From: Cordia subcordata
Lineage: Eukaryota; Streptophyta; Magnoliopsida; Boraginales; Cordiaceae
Assembly (NCBI GenBank): GCA_028554755.1
Contig: JAPTOF010000010.1
Coordinates: forward strand, 1,066,501-1,130,500
Length of the DNA: 64,000 bases
Direction of reading: 5' to 3'
The notes beneath the pieces were generated by a model, which saw nothing but the letters and a program-made list of their open reading frames with translations, was not told the origin of the DNA and did not search any database. Shown one piece after another: positions 53,800 to 64,000 of this stretch. The position numbers were made by a program, and so were the translations under genes. Numbering within the stretch: position 1 is the stretch's first letter; every line of letters begins with the position of its first letter.

Positions 53800-56470
53800 G
53801 TGTATTGGTGTGTGTGTGCTTGAGTGTGTGTTTTTTTGTGTGTGGATATGTTTTTGATTACGAGTTTCTATTCCTGTGTGTAAAGTGAAGGGGTTGAATA
53901 TCAGATCTAAATCTGATGTTTGCTCTCTAATTAAAGGACGGGTGCACCTAACTATGAAAAAGTACCTTGTTAGGGACCATGGTATAATTTGTCACAAAAA
54001 TGGTTATCTGAAACACACAATCATACTCGTAAGCATAGACACATACACAAAAACACACGCTCAAACCTCACACAATAACACGCAATCACGCACATGCACC
54101 AACACAAAAACACATAGACAAAGATTGTGATGATGAATATTCGCACAAATCTATATTTTTGTTTGAAGAAAAACAAATAGTTGTATTTATTTATTTTTTT
54201 TAAATAAATAAGAGAGTATGATGTTTAATGAAGAAACTATTTGTGATGGTCCATGATATAAGATCCCATTAATGCACCAACACACAAACACACACTCATA
54301 CACACACACCAACACAAAAACACATAGACAAAGATTGTGATGATGAATATTCGCACAACTCTATATTTTTGTTAGAAGAAAAACAAATAGTTGTGTTTGT
54401 TTTTTTTCTTTTTTTTTTTAAATAAATAAGAGAGCATGATGCTTAATGAAGAAACTCTTTGTGATGGTCCATGATATAAGGTCCCATTTTTGTGACAAAT
54501 TATACCATGGTCCCTCACAAGGTACTCTTTCATAAATAGATGCACCTATACTTTAGAAATAAAGAAAAAAAAATATATCAGATTTAGATCCGATAGTCAT
54601 CTCCTTCACTTCACACACAAAAACAGACACTCATATTCATAAACACAGACACATACAAGTAAACACATGTTCAAGGCACACGCATCAATACACAATAACA
54701 CACTCAAGCACACACACCAACACATTGACACACGCTCACGCATACACAAATACACAAATAAACACTCACGCGCATTCACCAACACACAGACGCATACTCA
54801 TGCACACACAAAGATTTCGATGATTAATATTCACACAGATTTATATTTTTGTTCGAAGAAGAACAATTATAATGAGGTCTTGCTTGCCTATTCTCCTATT
54901 TTCTTTGTCATCACGTTGCTTATCAATCTTGTATGTATGTGTTTGTGTGTGAATATGTGCTTCTGTGTATAAATGTGTGTGTGCCCGTGTGTATTCTATA
55001 AGAATCTGTGTGTGTGTGTGTGTGAATATGTGCTTCTATGTGTTTTCAATATATATGAAGAAACACATAGTCATACTCATAAACACAAACTCATACTCAT
55101 GATACTTAAAGAAGAAACACACTCTCAAGCACACACCCCCAATACACGAACACATGCGCATGCACACACACCAACATACAAACACAAACTCATGCATACA
55201 TAAAGGTTGTGATGATGAAGATTTGTGCATATCTTTATTTTTGTTCGTAGAAAAACAATTATAGTGAGGTCTTGCTTGCCTATTCTTCTATTTTCTTCAT
55301 TATCACAAGCTTATCGCCCTTGTATGTTTTTGTTTGTTGGTGAAAGTGTGCTTTTGTGTGTGAATACGTGTGTGTGCGTGTGTGTTATGTGATAATGTGC
55401 GTGTGCGTAAATGTGTGCTTCTATGTATGTTGTTTATATATGAATTCAATGAACAAATAGTTGTGTTTGCTTGTCAAATCTAGATCTAGATCTAATCGTC
55501 GTCTCCCTCACTTTACACATAAAAACACACACTCATACTCATAAATACAAGTGCGCACAAACACGAACACACACTCAAAGCACATGTATACGCATATCAA
55601 CACACAAATACACACTCTTGCACACACAAAGAAAATAATTATGGTGCGATCTTGCTTGCCTATTATTCTATTTCCTTCATTATCACGTTACTTATCACCT
55701 TTGTATGTTAGTGTTTGTGTGTAAATGTGTGCTTTCATGAGTGAATCTGTGTGTGCCAGTGTATGTGTTTTGTAAGAGTGCGTGTTTTTGTGTGTGTGTA
55801 TGTATAAATGTGTGCTTCTATGTGCGCATTTTGATACTAATCAGTTTACTTTTTTTTTCTTCTTTTTTTAATACATGAGGAAACATGATGCTTGATGAAG
55901 GAAATCCTTGTGAGAGACGATGATATAAGGTCCTATTTCTGTGGCAAATTATAACATGGTCCCTCACATGGTGCTTCTTCGTAGCTAGGTGCACATGCTT
56001 CAGAAAAAAAACATATCAGATCTAGATATGATCGTCATCTCCCTCCTTTCACACATAAAAACATACACTTATACTCATAAGCATAGACACACACAAAAAA
56101 ACACACACTCAAACCACATACAACAACACACAAACACACAATCACGCACATACACCAACACACAAACACACACTCATGCACACATACCAATACACAAACA
56201 CTGCACTCATGCACATACAAAGATTGTGATGACAAGTATTCGCGCAAATCTATATTTTTGTTTGAATAAAAACCAATAGTTGTGTTTGCTTTTTTTCTTT
56301 TTTCTAATAAATGAGGGGGCATGATGCTTAATAAAGAAAATCATTGTGACGGTCCATGATATAAGGTCCCATTTCTGTGACAAGTAATACCATGGTCCTT
56401 CATAATTTTTCATGGTTAGGTGCACCCATGCTTTAGAAAGGAAAAAAAATATAAGATTTGGATCTCGTCG
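53800..56470. repeat. Complex block of alternating AC-rich and TG-rich arms with recurring modules
   Basis: AC-rich arms (about 54020-54120, 54270-54325, 54600-54800, 55055-55200, 55505-55620, 56045-56215) alternate with TG-rich arms (53800-53880, 54930-55050, 55325-55440, 55700-55830). Several modules recur between them. Module E, AAGATTGTGATGATGAATAT plus ATATTTTTGTT, occurs at about 54113, 54325, 55203 and 56220, and in diverged form at 54808. Module G, GAGGTCTTGCTTGCCTATTC, occurs near 54876, 55265 and 55650. Module F-A-B-C, GATGCTTAATGAAGAAA through ACCATGGTCCCTCAC to ATCAGATCTAGATC, occurs near 54425-54600, 55865-56035 and 56315-56465. An inverted copy of C, B and A is at 53900-54005. 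No reading frame spans it. It resembles a decayed transposon cluster built on AC minisatellites. Confidence 0.8.
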
Positions 56471-57471
56471 TGAGGCAAAACTATAATTGATGCAAATTTA
56501 TATATATTACCTTGTCTGTTTAGAAAATAATATGTATACATATATGTACATAAAGAAATATTATTTATTGGAATTATTTATTCTGATGAGACAATTGCGT
56601 GTTGTAGATCCTTGATGTATGATGAGATTGGTGTTGATAATATTCCTTGATCGCATTCACTTTGTGACATCTAAATGCCAATCTTATATATGCATCATAT
56701 TCCTGATAGCTATGTATAATTAAGGACCTTATTTCTCGTACATATGCTCTTCATTTTGTTACGTAAACAAGTATTTCATTGAGCACGAAATGATCCAAGT
56801 TAAAGAAAAAAAATTTTGATCAAGAGCATCAAAATGAGTAGGGATACCAATAAGATAAGGCGGTATCGTCAAGTTTCTCTTATGCTCATGCAAATGCTAG
56901 CTTAATCTTTAGGCTATAGTTTACTTAAGCATCACACAGTATTATTCTATTTTTATCACTCAATTATTATATAATGCTAATCCCTTCTAGATTATAATAA
57001 TTCAAAATTTTTTAGACCGATCAATAAACATGAAGACCGTATGTAAAAAAACATATAAAAATGTAAGACAAACGACATATATGTAGTACCAACATGAAGA
57101 TCGTAAGAAACTTGGAACATTTATAACAAGATCAGTAGATTATCAATAGGATAGCTTTCAAAGGTTAGACTCTGTGCTCTACCTTCGCTTTTGTGCATCT
57201 TTGTTCTTGCAATAAAATTCAAGGGAGTGTTGCCTTTTTTTCTTTTTTTTCCGGGAAAAAGAAAAGAGATGAAGATAGTGAAAATGAACACATGCAGTTA
57301 CAAGATTAGTAGACTAATTATATATAGGATCTACAGTTACAAGTCTAAACTATTACAACTAGATAGCTTGATTTAAAGCATGCAGGGCTTGCGTAGCCTT
57401 AGATACTATATAAGTGACTCTCTCTCTCTCTACAGTACTATAATGGCTACCAAAAAAAAGAGTCTACCTAG
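56471..57471. other. Intergenic, AT-rich, no gene seen
   Basis: No exon or repeat of note. A short CT run lies at 57420-57432. Confidence 0.45.
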
Positions 57472-57750
57472 CTAGTATGCCACACGTAGTGCTTGTCTGT
57501 TGCAATAATCAGCCACCATTTTCCCACCGTGCAATTGAGTGCTCACCACGGTGGTTTCTGTCGCAGATGATGCCGGCACACGATAACAATGAGATTCTTG
57601 TGGGAGATATCGGTACACACAGCACGGCTGAGCACCTGCTGATGGAGCCTGAGGACTAGTACCCTTTCTCGTGAATAATTCATCAATGTTTCTAGCCAAC
57701 CCTTCCAGCTTCAGCCCACTTTTGAGGATGTTTGTATGATGAGTTCCCAT
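57472..57750 (-). CDS. Unrecognised small protein gene (92 residues)
   Basis: The frame starts at the ATG at 57750 and ends in TAG. An apparent extension to 57771 begins with TTG. The ATG is the first one downstream of a TATA box (TCTATATAAAGG, forward 57896-57907), about 145 bases upstream. The protein is MGTHHTNILKSGLKLEGLAR, then NIDELFTRKGTSPQAPSAGA, and a Cys-containing middle (QPCCVYRYLPQESHCYRV). Its GC content is higher than the flanks. No family is recognised. There is no obvious signal peptide, although MGTHH could be N-myristoylated. The plus strand also has a frame here (57477-57659) but without promoter support. Confidence 0.45.
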   Translation of the reverse strand: MGTHHTNILKSGLKLEGLARNIDELFTRKGTSPQAPSAGAQPCCVYRYLPQESHCYRVPASSATETTVVSTQLHGGKMVADYCNRQALRVAY

Positions 57751-57895
57751 AATTTTAGATCGATTGATCAACTACAAGTGATATTTCCTTTTTTTTTTTT
57801 TCTTTGGCTACTGAGAAAGGAAATAACTATGGCACTCGTAAAGCAAATTTAATCTTGTGTTGCTTTTGTGATTCTAGTAGGCTAGAATGACTAGT

Positions 57896-57907
57896 CCTTT
57901 ATATAGA
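57896..57907 (-). promoter_or_regulatory. TATA box upstream of the 92-residue gene
   Basis: TCTATATAAAGG on the minus strand, with no ATG between its expected start site and the ATG at 57750. Confidence 0.5.
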
Positions 57908-60249
57908 GTAACTTTGTGGAATTAGCTTTTGGCATCTCAATTTGGGATGATTCCTTCGAGATAAGACTTTGGGCTCACACTCAAGGGTCTACTCGAGTGG
58001 TCAGACTACAATTTGTACTTGGACCTATATTATTCTATCACAGATATTATTTAGTTGATGGTGGACTTTGGCAATACTAGAAAATAATTTTTTAAGTAAT
58101 TTTTAATGTTATTTACAATATTATTTCTCCAAATTATATTGCTATATATTCAGTACAACTATGTTTTGAAAGTAGTTTTTCAAGTAATTTTTAGCGTTTT
58201 AACTGATTTTTCTTAAACATAAAAATGTTTCATAATATCTTTTAATTAATTTTTCATCTATTTTTAGGAAATTTTACCAATTTTTTTTTTGGGGATAATC
58301 TTAGTTTCTCTTGAATCTCTCTATAATTTTTGTTTTCTTTTATGCATATAAATAAAAAATAATACAAAAATTAATTTTAAATTCTATTCACATCAAAATA
58401 TACTAAAAAGTATAACTTTTGTTATCCCATTTTGACCGATCCTATTCCTCCTCATTTCTTGTTGGAAATGAGTTTTCACTGACTCCCTTTCTGATTACAA
58501 GTTTCTCAGTTTCGGGTGGACTCACTTACCTTTGTCAATCATTTTTTCTTCATTATTTTATTTTGACAAAAAAAATTAGTCTATTAAAAATACTTTTATA
58601 ATATTAATGCAAATGGTTTATCCAAAAGTAACTTTTATTATATTTTTATAATAAAATCTTATTATAAGAAACATATATCTAATTATAAAGTGAATTATCT
58701 TATTAAAATTCTGAGGGAGCTCTCCCTTTCTTTAAACAAAAATATAAAATAAATTATCTTATAAAGTAAATTATAATTAGAATAACAATAATTACATGAT
58801 ATCAGTGTCATCTTTGTCATTTTGCTCTCATCAACAACGTAATAGTTAATTATGATATAACAACTAAAATGTAACAACTATCATATACGTAATCAATTAG
58901 TTGTACCAAACAGGCTCCTAATTGATCTGAATCATATGTTTTGATGCCTTATTTTGGAGTGAATACTTATTACCTAAAATGAACTATAAATGTATTTTTG
59001 CCTAAGTGAATTCCTCATCATCATAATAATAAAAAGAAAATATTGGGCCTCACATTTGAATTCAAGTGATATGGAAGAATATATGGACAGATTTTTTTAC
59101 GGGGACCCAAATCCACCTTATCATACACGAAGAAGAAAAATCTTTACCAGGAAATAATTATCTATCTGAAAACAGTGACGAATATACAAAAAGTTAAAAA
59201 AAATAAAAGAAAAAGTCACCTATTCAATATGTGGTGGAATTTTTTTTTAATGAGGTATTATCTAAGATGGCCGACTAGAAACCTTGTTCATCAAGTTTTG
59301 AATATATACTAGAGACAAATGGATTCGAGATTCCCAGTAATCATTTTTTTTAGAGTAAAGAATCCGCAATTGGCTGACCAGTTACTCGTGGCAACTCTTT
59401 ATTTGATCTCACAAAGTCTCTTGGATTACTTTTCAAGCACTACGTGGCAAGTAACAAGTGCGCTAATCACTCAGAGATTTTTCAATTAGTAGTTGAATTT
59501 CGTCGGTCGGAGATCGAACTCTACCAATTGAAAATTTTCTTCGTATAAAATGGAAAAAAAAATGAACTGGCCACATTAAATTTAGGGTTCTAGAGGAATA
59601 CTTATTGATAATACATTACTACCTGTTGGATAAAATAAATTAAACTGAACCAAATATCTTCTTATCTTACCAAATGAAGTTAGATGGAAAAATAGAACAC
59701 TGTACAACTTGTTAAGAGGGCTACGCTATGGTGGGACATGATCAATTATGCCTTGAGACAATCTTCAAAATGACAAGCACACCTTTTGTTCTCTAATATT
59801 CCAACTAGTCGTGTTTTCAAAGAATGCGAATTTTTGCTTACATAAATTAACGGATCGATCACGGATAAAAAGAATATATAGGCAAGAGGTGAAAGAAAAG
59901 GAATATGATACTTTTGGCGATAGGCCAGATATAATTAGCCGCTAAAATTGAAGAAAAAGTTGCATTAATTAATGTAACTATAAATGGTAGAGATAGTCAA
60001 ATTAAGGTAATAAATCCAACTTTATAGTCAAATTAATGTAATAAATCCAACTTTGGATTAATTATGACATTGTTACATCATTTGACTTAAATTAAACAAG
60101 GTTTAAAGACTTTAAGCTCCTGAACAATTGACCACTGTTTCGACTAAAGTTTATTTTTATGGCTTGAATTTTCTTAAATAATCCAACAAAAAATATTTTG
60201 CATTGTGTGATCAATTAATTGTTTTGCGTCTGATGAGACACCGGGATGA

Positions 60250-60284
<35 letters not shown>

Positions 60285-61316
60285 ATTAGAAGAAAGTTAG
60301 ATTTGGCGGCTGAAATTTTTTAAGAAACCAGAAAATTGAATAGCTAGTGAGAAATAAATATATATTCATTAGCTAGTTGAAAAAAATGAAGGTTTAGCAA
60401 ATTTTTGCTTATAGGGCCCAAGCAATTAATTCTTTTTTCCTTCACTTTGTTGCTGTTAAATATTATTGACTTAATTGCATCTTAATAAAAATCACAGGGT
60501 TAAAAAGCTTTTTAAAAATTCTTTCGTTTCAGTTTATAATTGTTAAGAATTATTAACTTACATTATAAGGAAAACCGCGAGCCTAATATTGATGTTGAAA
60601 ATCGTAGGTTCCCATTTTGAAGAAAATTCTGTCAGCTGAAAATTTTTTACGTGGGTGTGCGTTGTGTATGTTTTTGGACCATAACGGGCCGGTGTGTTGT
60701 TTAAGAACCTAAGCATAACATATGTAAAAATTTGTGAGTCAAGCCCAAGAGTGATGTCCACGTGGAATGTGCTGATTGGCTCCTCATTATTCTTTTCTGT
60801 TTTTCGGTTACAAGAAAATGGTGAATATCATCTTTGCCTGTTAAATTGCCTTTTCTTTTAAAAGCAACTTTTTTTTTTTTGTAATATTTAAAAAGTACAA
60901 AATTTTCGTTTTAGGGAAAAATTCAATTTAATTTTCACAATTTTTATTTTTTTTAAAGTTAAACCAAATACCTTTTGCAAAAAAGATCTGCTTTCTTCAA
61001 AAAAATAGCTTTTTCTTAGTATAAAAATGTCAATCTAAACAAGTTCTAAACAATTATGATGATTCTTTTTTAGGTCCAAAAAGAACTATCATGATTGATT
61101 TGGGTTTTCTTACATGCTAATTACTACACATTTATTGGGATTATATATGGATTACAAGAGCAGATTAATACATTTGTAATCTTTTCGATACTTCACCAGC
61201 AAGCTTTGCAGCTCAGGGAAGCCACACAGATTTACCACTTTTTTTCTCACTTAATCATATTATACTATTACACGAGAGAAGCAATTAAGCTGCTTATTAT
61301 ATATAGCTTAACTGGG
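57908..61316. other. Intergenic, AT-rich, with one MITE
   Basis: No exon was seen in 3.4 kb. It holds a (TA)n tract (60251-60281) and MITE copy 9 (60835-61046). The stretch 59330-59530 is richer in GC and may be an old repeat, but its ends are not clear. Confidence 0.45.
60835..61046. mobile_element. Tourist-like MITE copy 9 (diverged)
   Basis: It begins TGCCTGTTAAATTGCCTTTT and ends ATGTCAATCTAAACAAGTTC, an imperfect inverted pair, with the core AAAAGCAACTTTTTTTTTTT and GTTAAACCAAATACCTTTTG. More decayed than the others. Confidence 0.5.
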
Positions 61317-62539
61317 TTACTTTCTGTTGGAATAATCGAGGATAAGCACTCCACCATTCAGCTTCGCAGCCTCATAAGCATCCATTAACACCATTTCCTC
61401 TTCTTCTTCTGACGCTGATTGGTTCACCTCATCATAAACATAATAAGGCTGCTCAGTTTGTTGAGTGTGATAATCAAAATTTCGTTGTCTAGAACTTTTT
61501 GTATTATTAACAGCATCGCTTTGCTGATAAATTATAGCAGGCCTTTGCATATTCCTCCATTTTCGTCCATTCCTTTCATCCATTGATGATGCTGCCATGC
61601 CTTCAAACACCATATCGGCAAACTGCTGAACCTTATAATCCTTGTGCTTTCGGGTGCTCCTCATCTCCTCGCGCATTTTTGGAGCAACTGCAAGCAGTGG
61701 CGATGCCAGGATCCGAGGGTTAGCAGAGCACGTTCATGTATACATTTTTTTATATAGGTTTAAAAATATATAAAATAATGAACTCTAAGCACACAGAAGA
61801 ATATAAATAAATACCTATAGTAATGGAAAATGAAAATATATTTTGTAATTATTTTTAAAATCATAGAATATTTAGTTTAGTATCGTTATTAGTTAATATA
61901 TCTTTAACAGGCCAAAAAATTATTTATTATAGTATTGTTTATTTTCCCTCTTTTCAATTTCTTGATTTTCTCTACATAATAAATTACAAATTTATATCTT
62001 TACTTTTATTATTCGTCACCATCACGAGGTGGAGTATCTTCGTCATGAGGGGGCACACCCTCAATTACGAGAAGATTCATTTCATGTAAATTAGTCTTTA
62101 TTAATAAAACATAATTTAAAAAAAAAAAAAACAACATCACTAATCTCATTTGATATGTACCTCTGCCAGTCGCTGCAGGCCTCCATTTTCGTCCAAAGTG
62201 CTCATCCCTTGATGACAAGTCTTGAAAGAACATCTCCTCCAGCGTTTCCGGAGGAGGAAGCAGCCTCCATTTTCCACCATTACTGTTGAAGCGTTCCCTT
62301 AAAGCAGAGCCTGATCCAAAAGCCTCATGGTTTTGGATCATCATCTCCTCACTTTGATAGATTTGGTTGGTTTGATAAGCATAACGCTGTTGAGGTCTGG
62401 TCGGGTAATTAAGCAGAGGTTGTGCTTGTGCCCCTTGTGAAGCAAAGAAGCCAGGAAGGTGCTTTTGAGCTGCAGCGGAAAAGCTTGCCTTACGTGCCCA
62501 GTGTTCATCGTTATATGCACACCTCTCCCTCACTTGCAT
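61317..62539 (-). CDS. Unrecognised two-exon gene with repeated GRKWR motifs
   Basis: Exons 62161-62539 and 61317-61687 join in phase (AGA G + TT GCT) to 249 residues ending in TAA. The ATG at 62539 is the first after a TATA box (CTATAAATA, forward 62635-62643), leaving a leader of about 65 bases. The apparent extension to 62614 starts with TTG. Four degenerate copies of a motif occur: NDEHWARK (10-17), NSNGGKWR (85-92), RDEHFGRKWR (111-120) and MDERNGRKWR (162-171). The last two are preceded by similar MFFQDLSS and MVFEGMAASS. The middle is Q- and Y-rich, followed by an acidic EEEEE stretch; the tail ends AAKLNGGVLILDYSNRK. There is no signal peptide or membrane segment. Function unknown. 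The basic WR motifs suggest binding of nucleic acid or protein, as a guess. Confidence 0.7.
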
Positions 62540-62634
62540 GGTATTATGCAGAAAGTTGAAAACTAAACAAGATGTTTGGTAAGATTTAACTATCTCTGTT
62601 GTTTCTTGATGCAAAGCAATCAGGTCGAATTTAT

Positions 62635-62643
62635 ATTTATAGA
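62635..62643 (-). promoter_or_regulatory. TATA box of the GRKWR gene
   Basis: CTATAAATA on the minus strand, about 100 bases before the first ATG at 62539. Confidence 0.6.
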
Positions 62644-63125
62644 CCGCTCTGGCGAGGAGAGAATAAACTAAGTGAGAAAGACGGAGGGAATAATAAACAT
62701 CCTAAATCTATTCCTAATATTATAACTTTATGATTTGAATTCAATAATTTTGAAGAAAAAAATGATGTAGATAATTTATAACTATTAAAGCTAAATAACG
62801 CTATTACCAACAAGTTGTTGGTTGAGGTAGTAGTAACTTCACTCCTATAAAGACTCGAACACAAGTTTTCTAATCACGAGAAACGCATTTGTTAAAAGGA
62901 TTTTTCCTTCATTGCTTCCTGACAAAGATTAGTATCAAGTCCAATGTAACTTAAGATATCCTAACTCTAAGCAAAAAAAAAAATAATAATAATAATAATT
63001 AGATAATGCTATTACAAATAATTAAGGAGATCCTCATTCAATGAAGATTAGGTATTCTACTAGTTTTGGATAAGCATAAAAGAGATACCTTCATATTCCC
63101 GATTTTCTGTTAGTTCCATGTTGAG

Positions 63126-63175
<50 letters not shown>

Positions 63176-64000
63176 TTGTATAAGAATTCATGGAGGTGTC
63201 AATTATATTCGCGGTCCACGCCTATTACCTTGAAGTCAACAAACTTGATGAAGAAAATGAGAAGTTAGGCCAGATGCGTGAACTGAATGATCATCTTAAA
63301 ATCTTAATTAAATATATACTAAAAGACGACTAGAATCAAGACTTTGTCATTTATATAAACTTAAGGTTGATAGCTACTATACGTTTAATAAATTAGACAA
63401 TATTATGATGAAATATATTCTTCGATCAGTATTATTACGTGTTCTGCTGGAAAACTATAAAAAGAAGTAAGCCTAAAAATTCCCTCGATCGAGTGTGAAA
63501 TGTATATATCTCTCATGTTATTATACGTGTCTCAAGTTATATATAGAGCAAGGATTAATTTGTGTTTTTTTTTTCCTCAGTGATTATTACTTTTAAACTG
63601 AGAAGATTTTCCACATTATAAGTTTTGTGTTCCATTATTTTGTTTTCCTGTCTTACACACTATTTATTACCCGTTAATTACCTAAATTATATTAGAACTC
63701 TTTGACTCGAGAATCCTCTCTTAACTTTGATTTGATACTAACATTTTAACTTATAATTTTAATTATGAATTTTATATATCGACAAATCTTCAGTAAGAAT
63801 AAGTAGATATCAATTATCAAGATCAACAAATATCCCACAGCATCCAGCAGGGTCAAGTGGTCAACAGATGCAATATTCATCAGGTCGCCTTTCGGTGATT
63901 CGTGCATATATATTATATATATAAACATAATAATTAGATTCTTTAGTTTGATGCCTGGCTGCAATGACTTTTAGTCACGTGAACTTGAATTCTCTCACGA
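62644..64000. other. Right-edge region, AT-rich
   Basis: It contains a long (TA)n tract at 63130-63172. A minus-strand stretch near 63835-63900 reads SPKGDLMNIASVDHLTLLDA, which could be an exon of a gene beyond the right edge, but there is no ATG and no family match. Confidence 0.4.
63130..63172. repeat. (TA)n microsatellite
   Basis: A run of about 20 TA units. Shorter TA tracts occur at 38525-38556, 39530-39565 and 60251-60281. Confidence 0.95.

Noticed and set aside
59330..59530. Possible SINE with a GATCGAACTC B-box-like word
   Set aside because: No A-box at the right distance, no tail and no flanking duplication.
63746..63964. 72-codon minus-strand frame near the right edge
   Set aside because: Begins with TTG and most of it is AT-rich hydrophobic translation; only a short middle part looks exon-like.

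Overview
The window looks like nuclear DNA of a flowering plant. The base composition is AT-rich, coding regions are split by GT-AG introns, and the encoded proteins are plant-type: an ERF-VII transcription factor, a MORF organellar RNA-editing factor, a PX-PH phospholipase D and an EGR-type PP2C. The protein sequences fit a eudicot, perhaps an asterid; that placement is an impression and could not be tested. All family assignments come from recognising the translated exons, and exon borders were set by hand from GT-AG sites and reading phase.

Layout from left to right, with every supported gene on the minus strand: first exon of a gene running off the left edge (616-769); an EGR3-like PP2C phosphatase (3014-4811); the telomere CST subunit TEN1 (8884-10566); a 20-exon phospholipase D zeta (12005-23444); ribosomal protein eL19 (25973-28230); an ERF-VII factor with an MCGGAI N-degron (33740-35413); a possible short peptide gene (40166-40306); a TPR protein rich in D/E-F-x-F motifs (41773-43886); MORF3 (45231-48274); a GH28 polygalacturonase (50710-52866); a 92-codon unrecognised gene (57472-57750); and an unrecognised two-exon gene with repeated GRKWR motifs (61317-62539).

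The genes do not form a pathway or cluster. They are ordinary housekeeping, signalling and cell-wall genes. The space between them holds mobile and repetitive DNA: about nine copies of a Tourist-like MITE family; a 795-bp hAT-type element with an 8-bp target duplication; a 1.3-kb non-autonomous Helitron; a short SINE with an 18-bp perfect target duplication inside TEN1 intron 1; a fragment of plastid petA; a foldback element; and several short tandem duplications. The most unusual structure is a 2.7-kb block at 53.8-56.5 kb in which AC-rich and TG-rich arms alternate and a few unique modules recur, partly inverted. It lies next to a decayed leucine-rich-repeat gene fragment.

No new enzymatic system was found. 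The best candidates for something undescribed are the alternating AC/TG block and the GRKWR-repeat gene at the right end.
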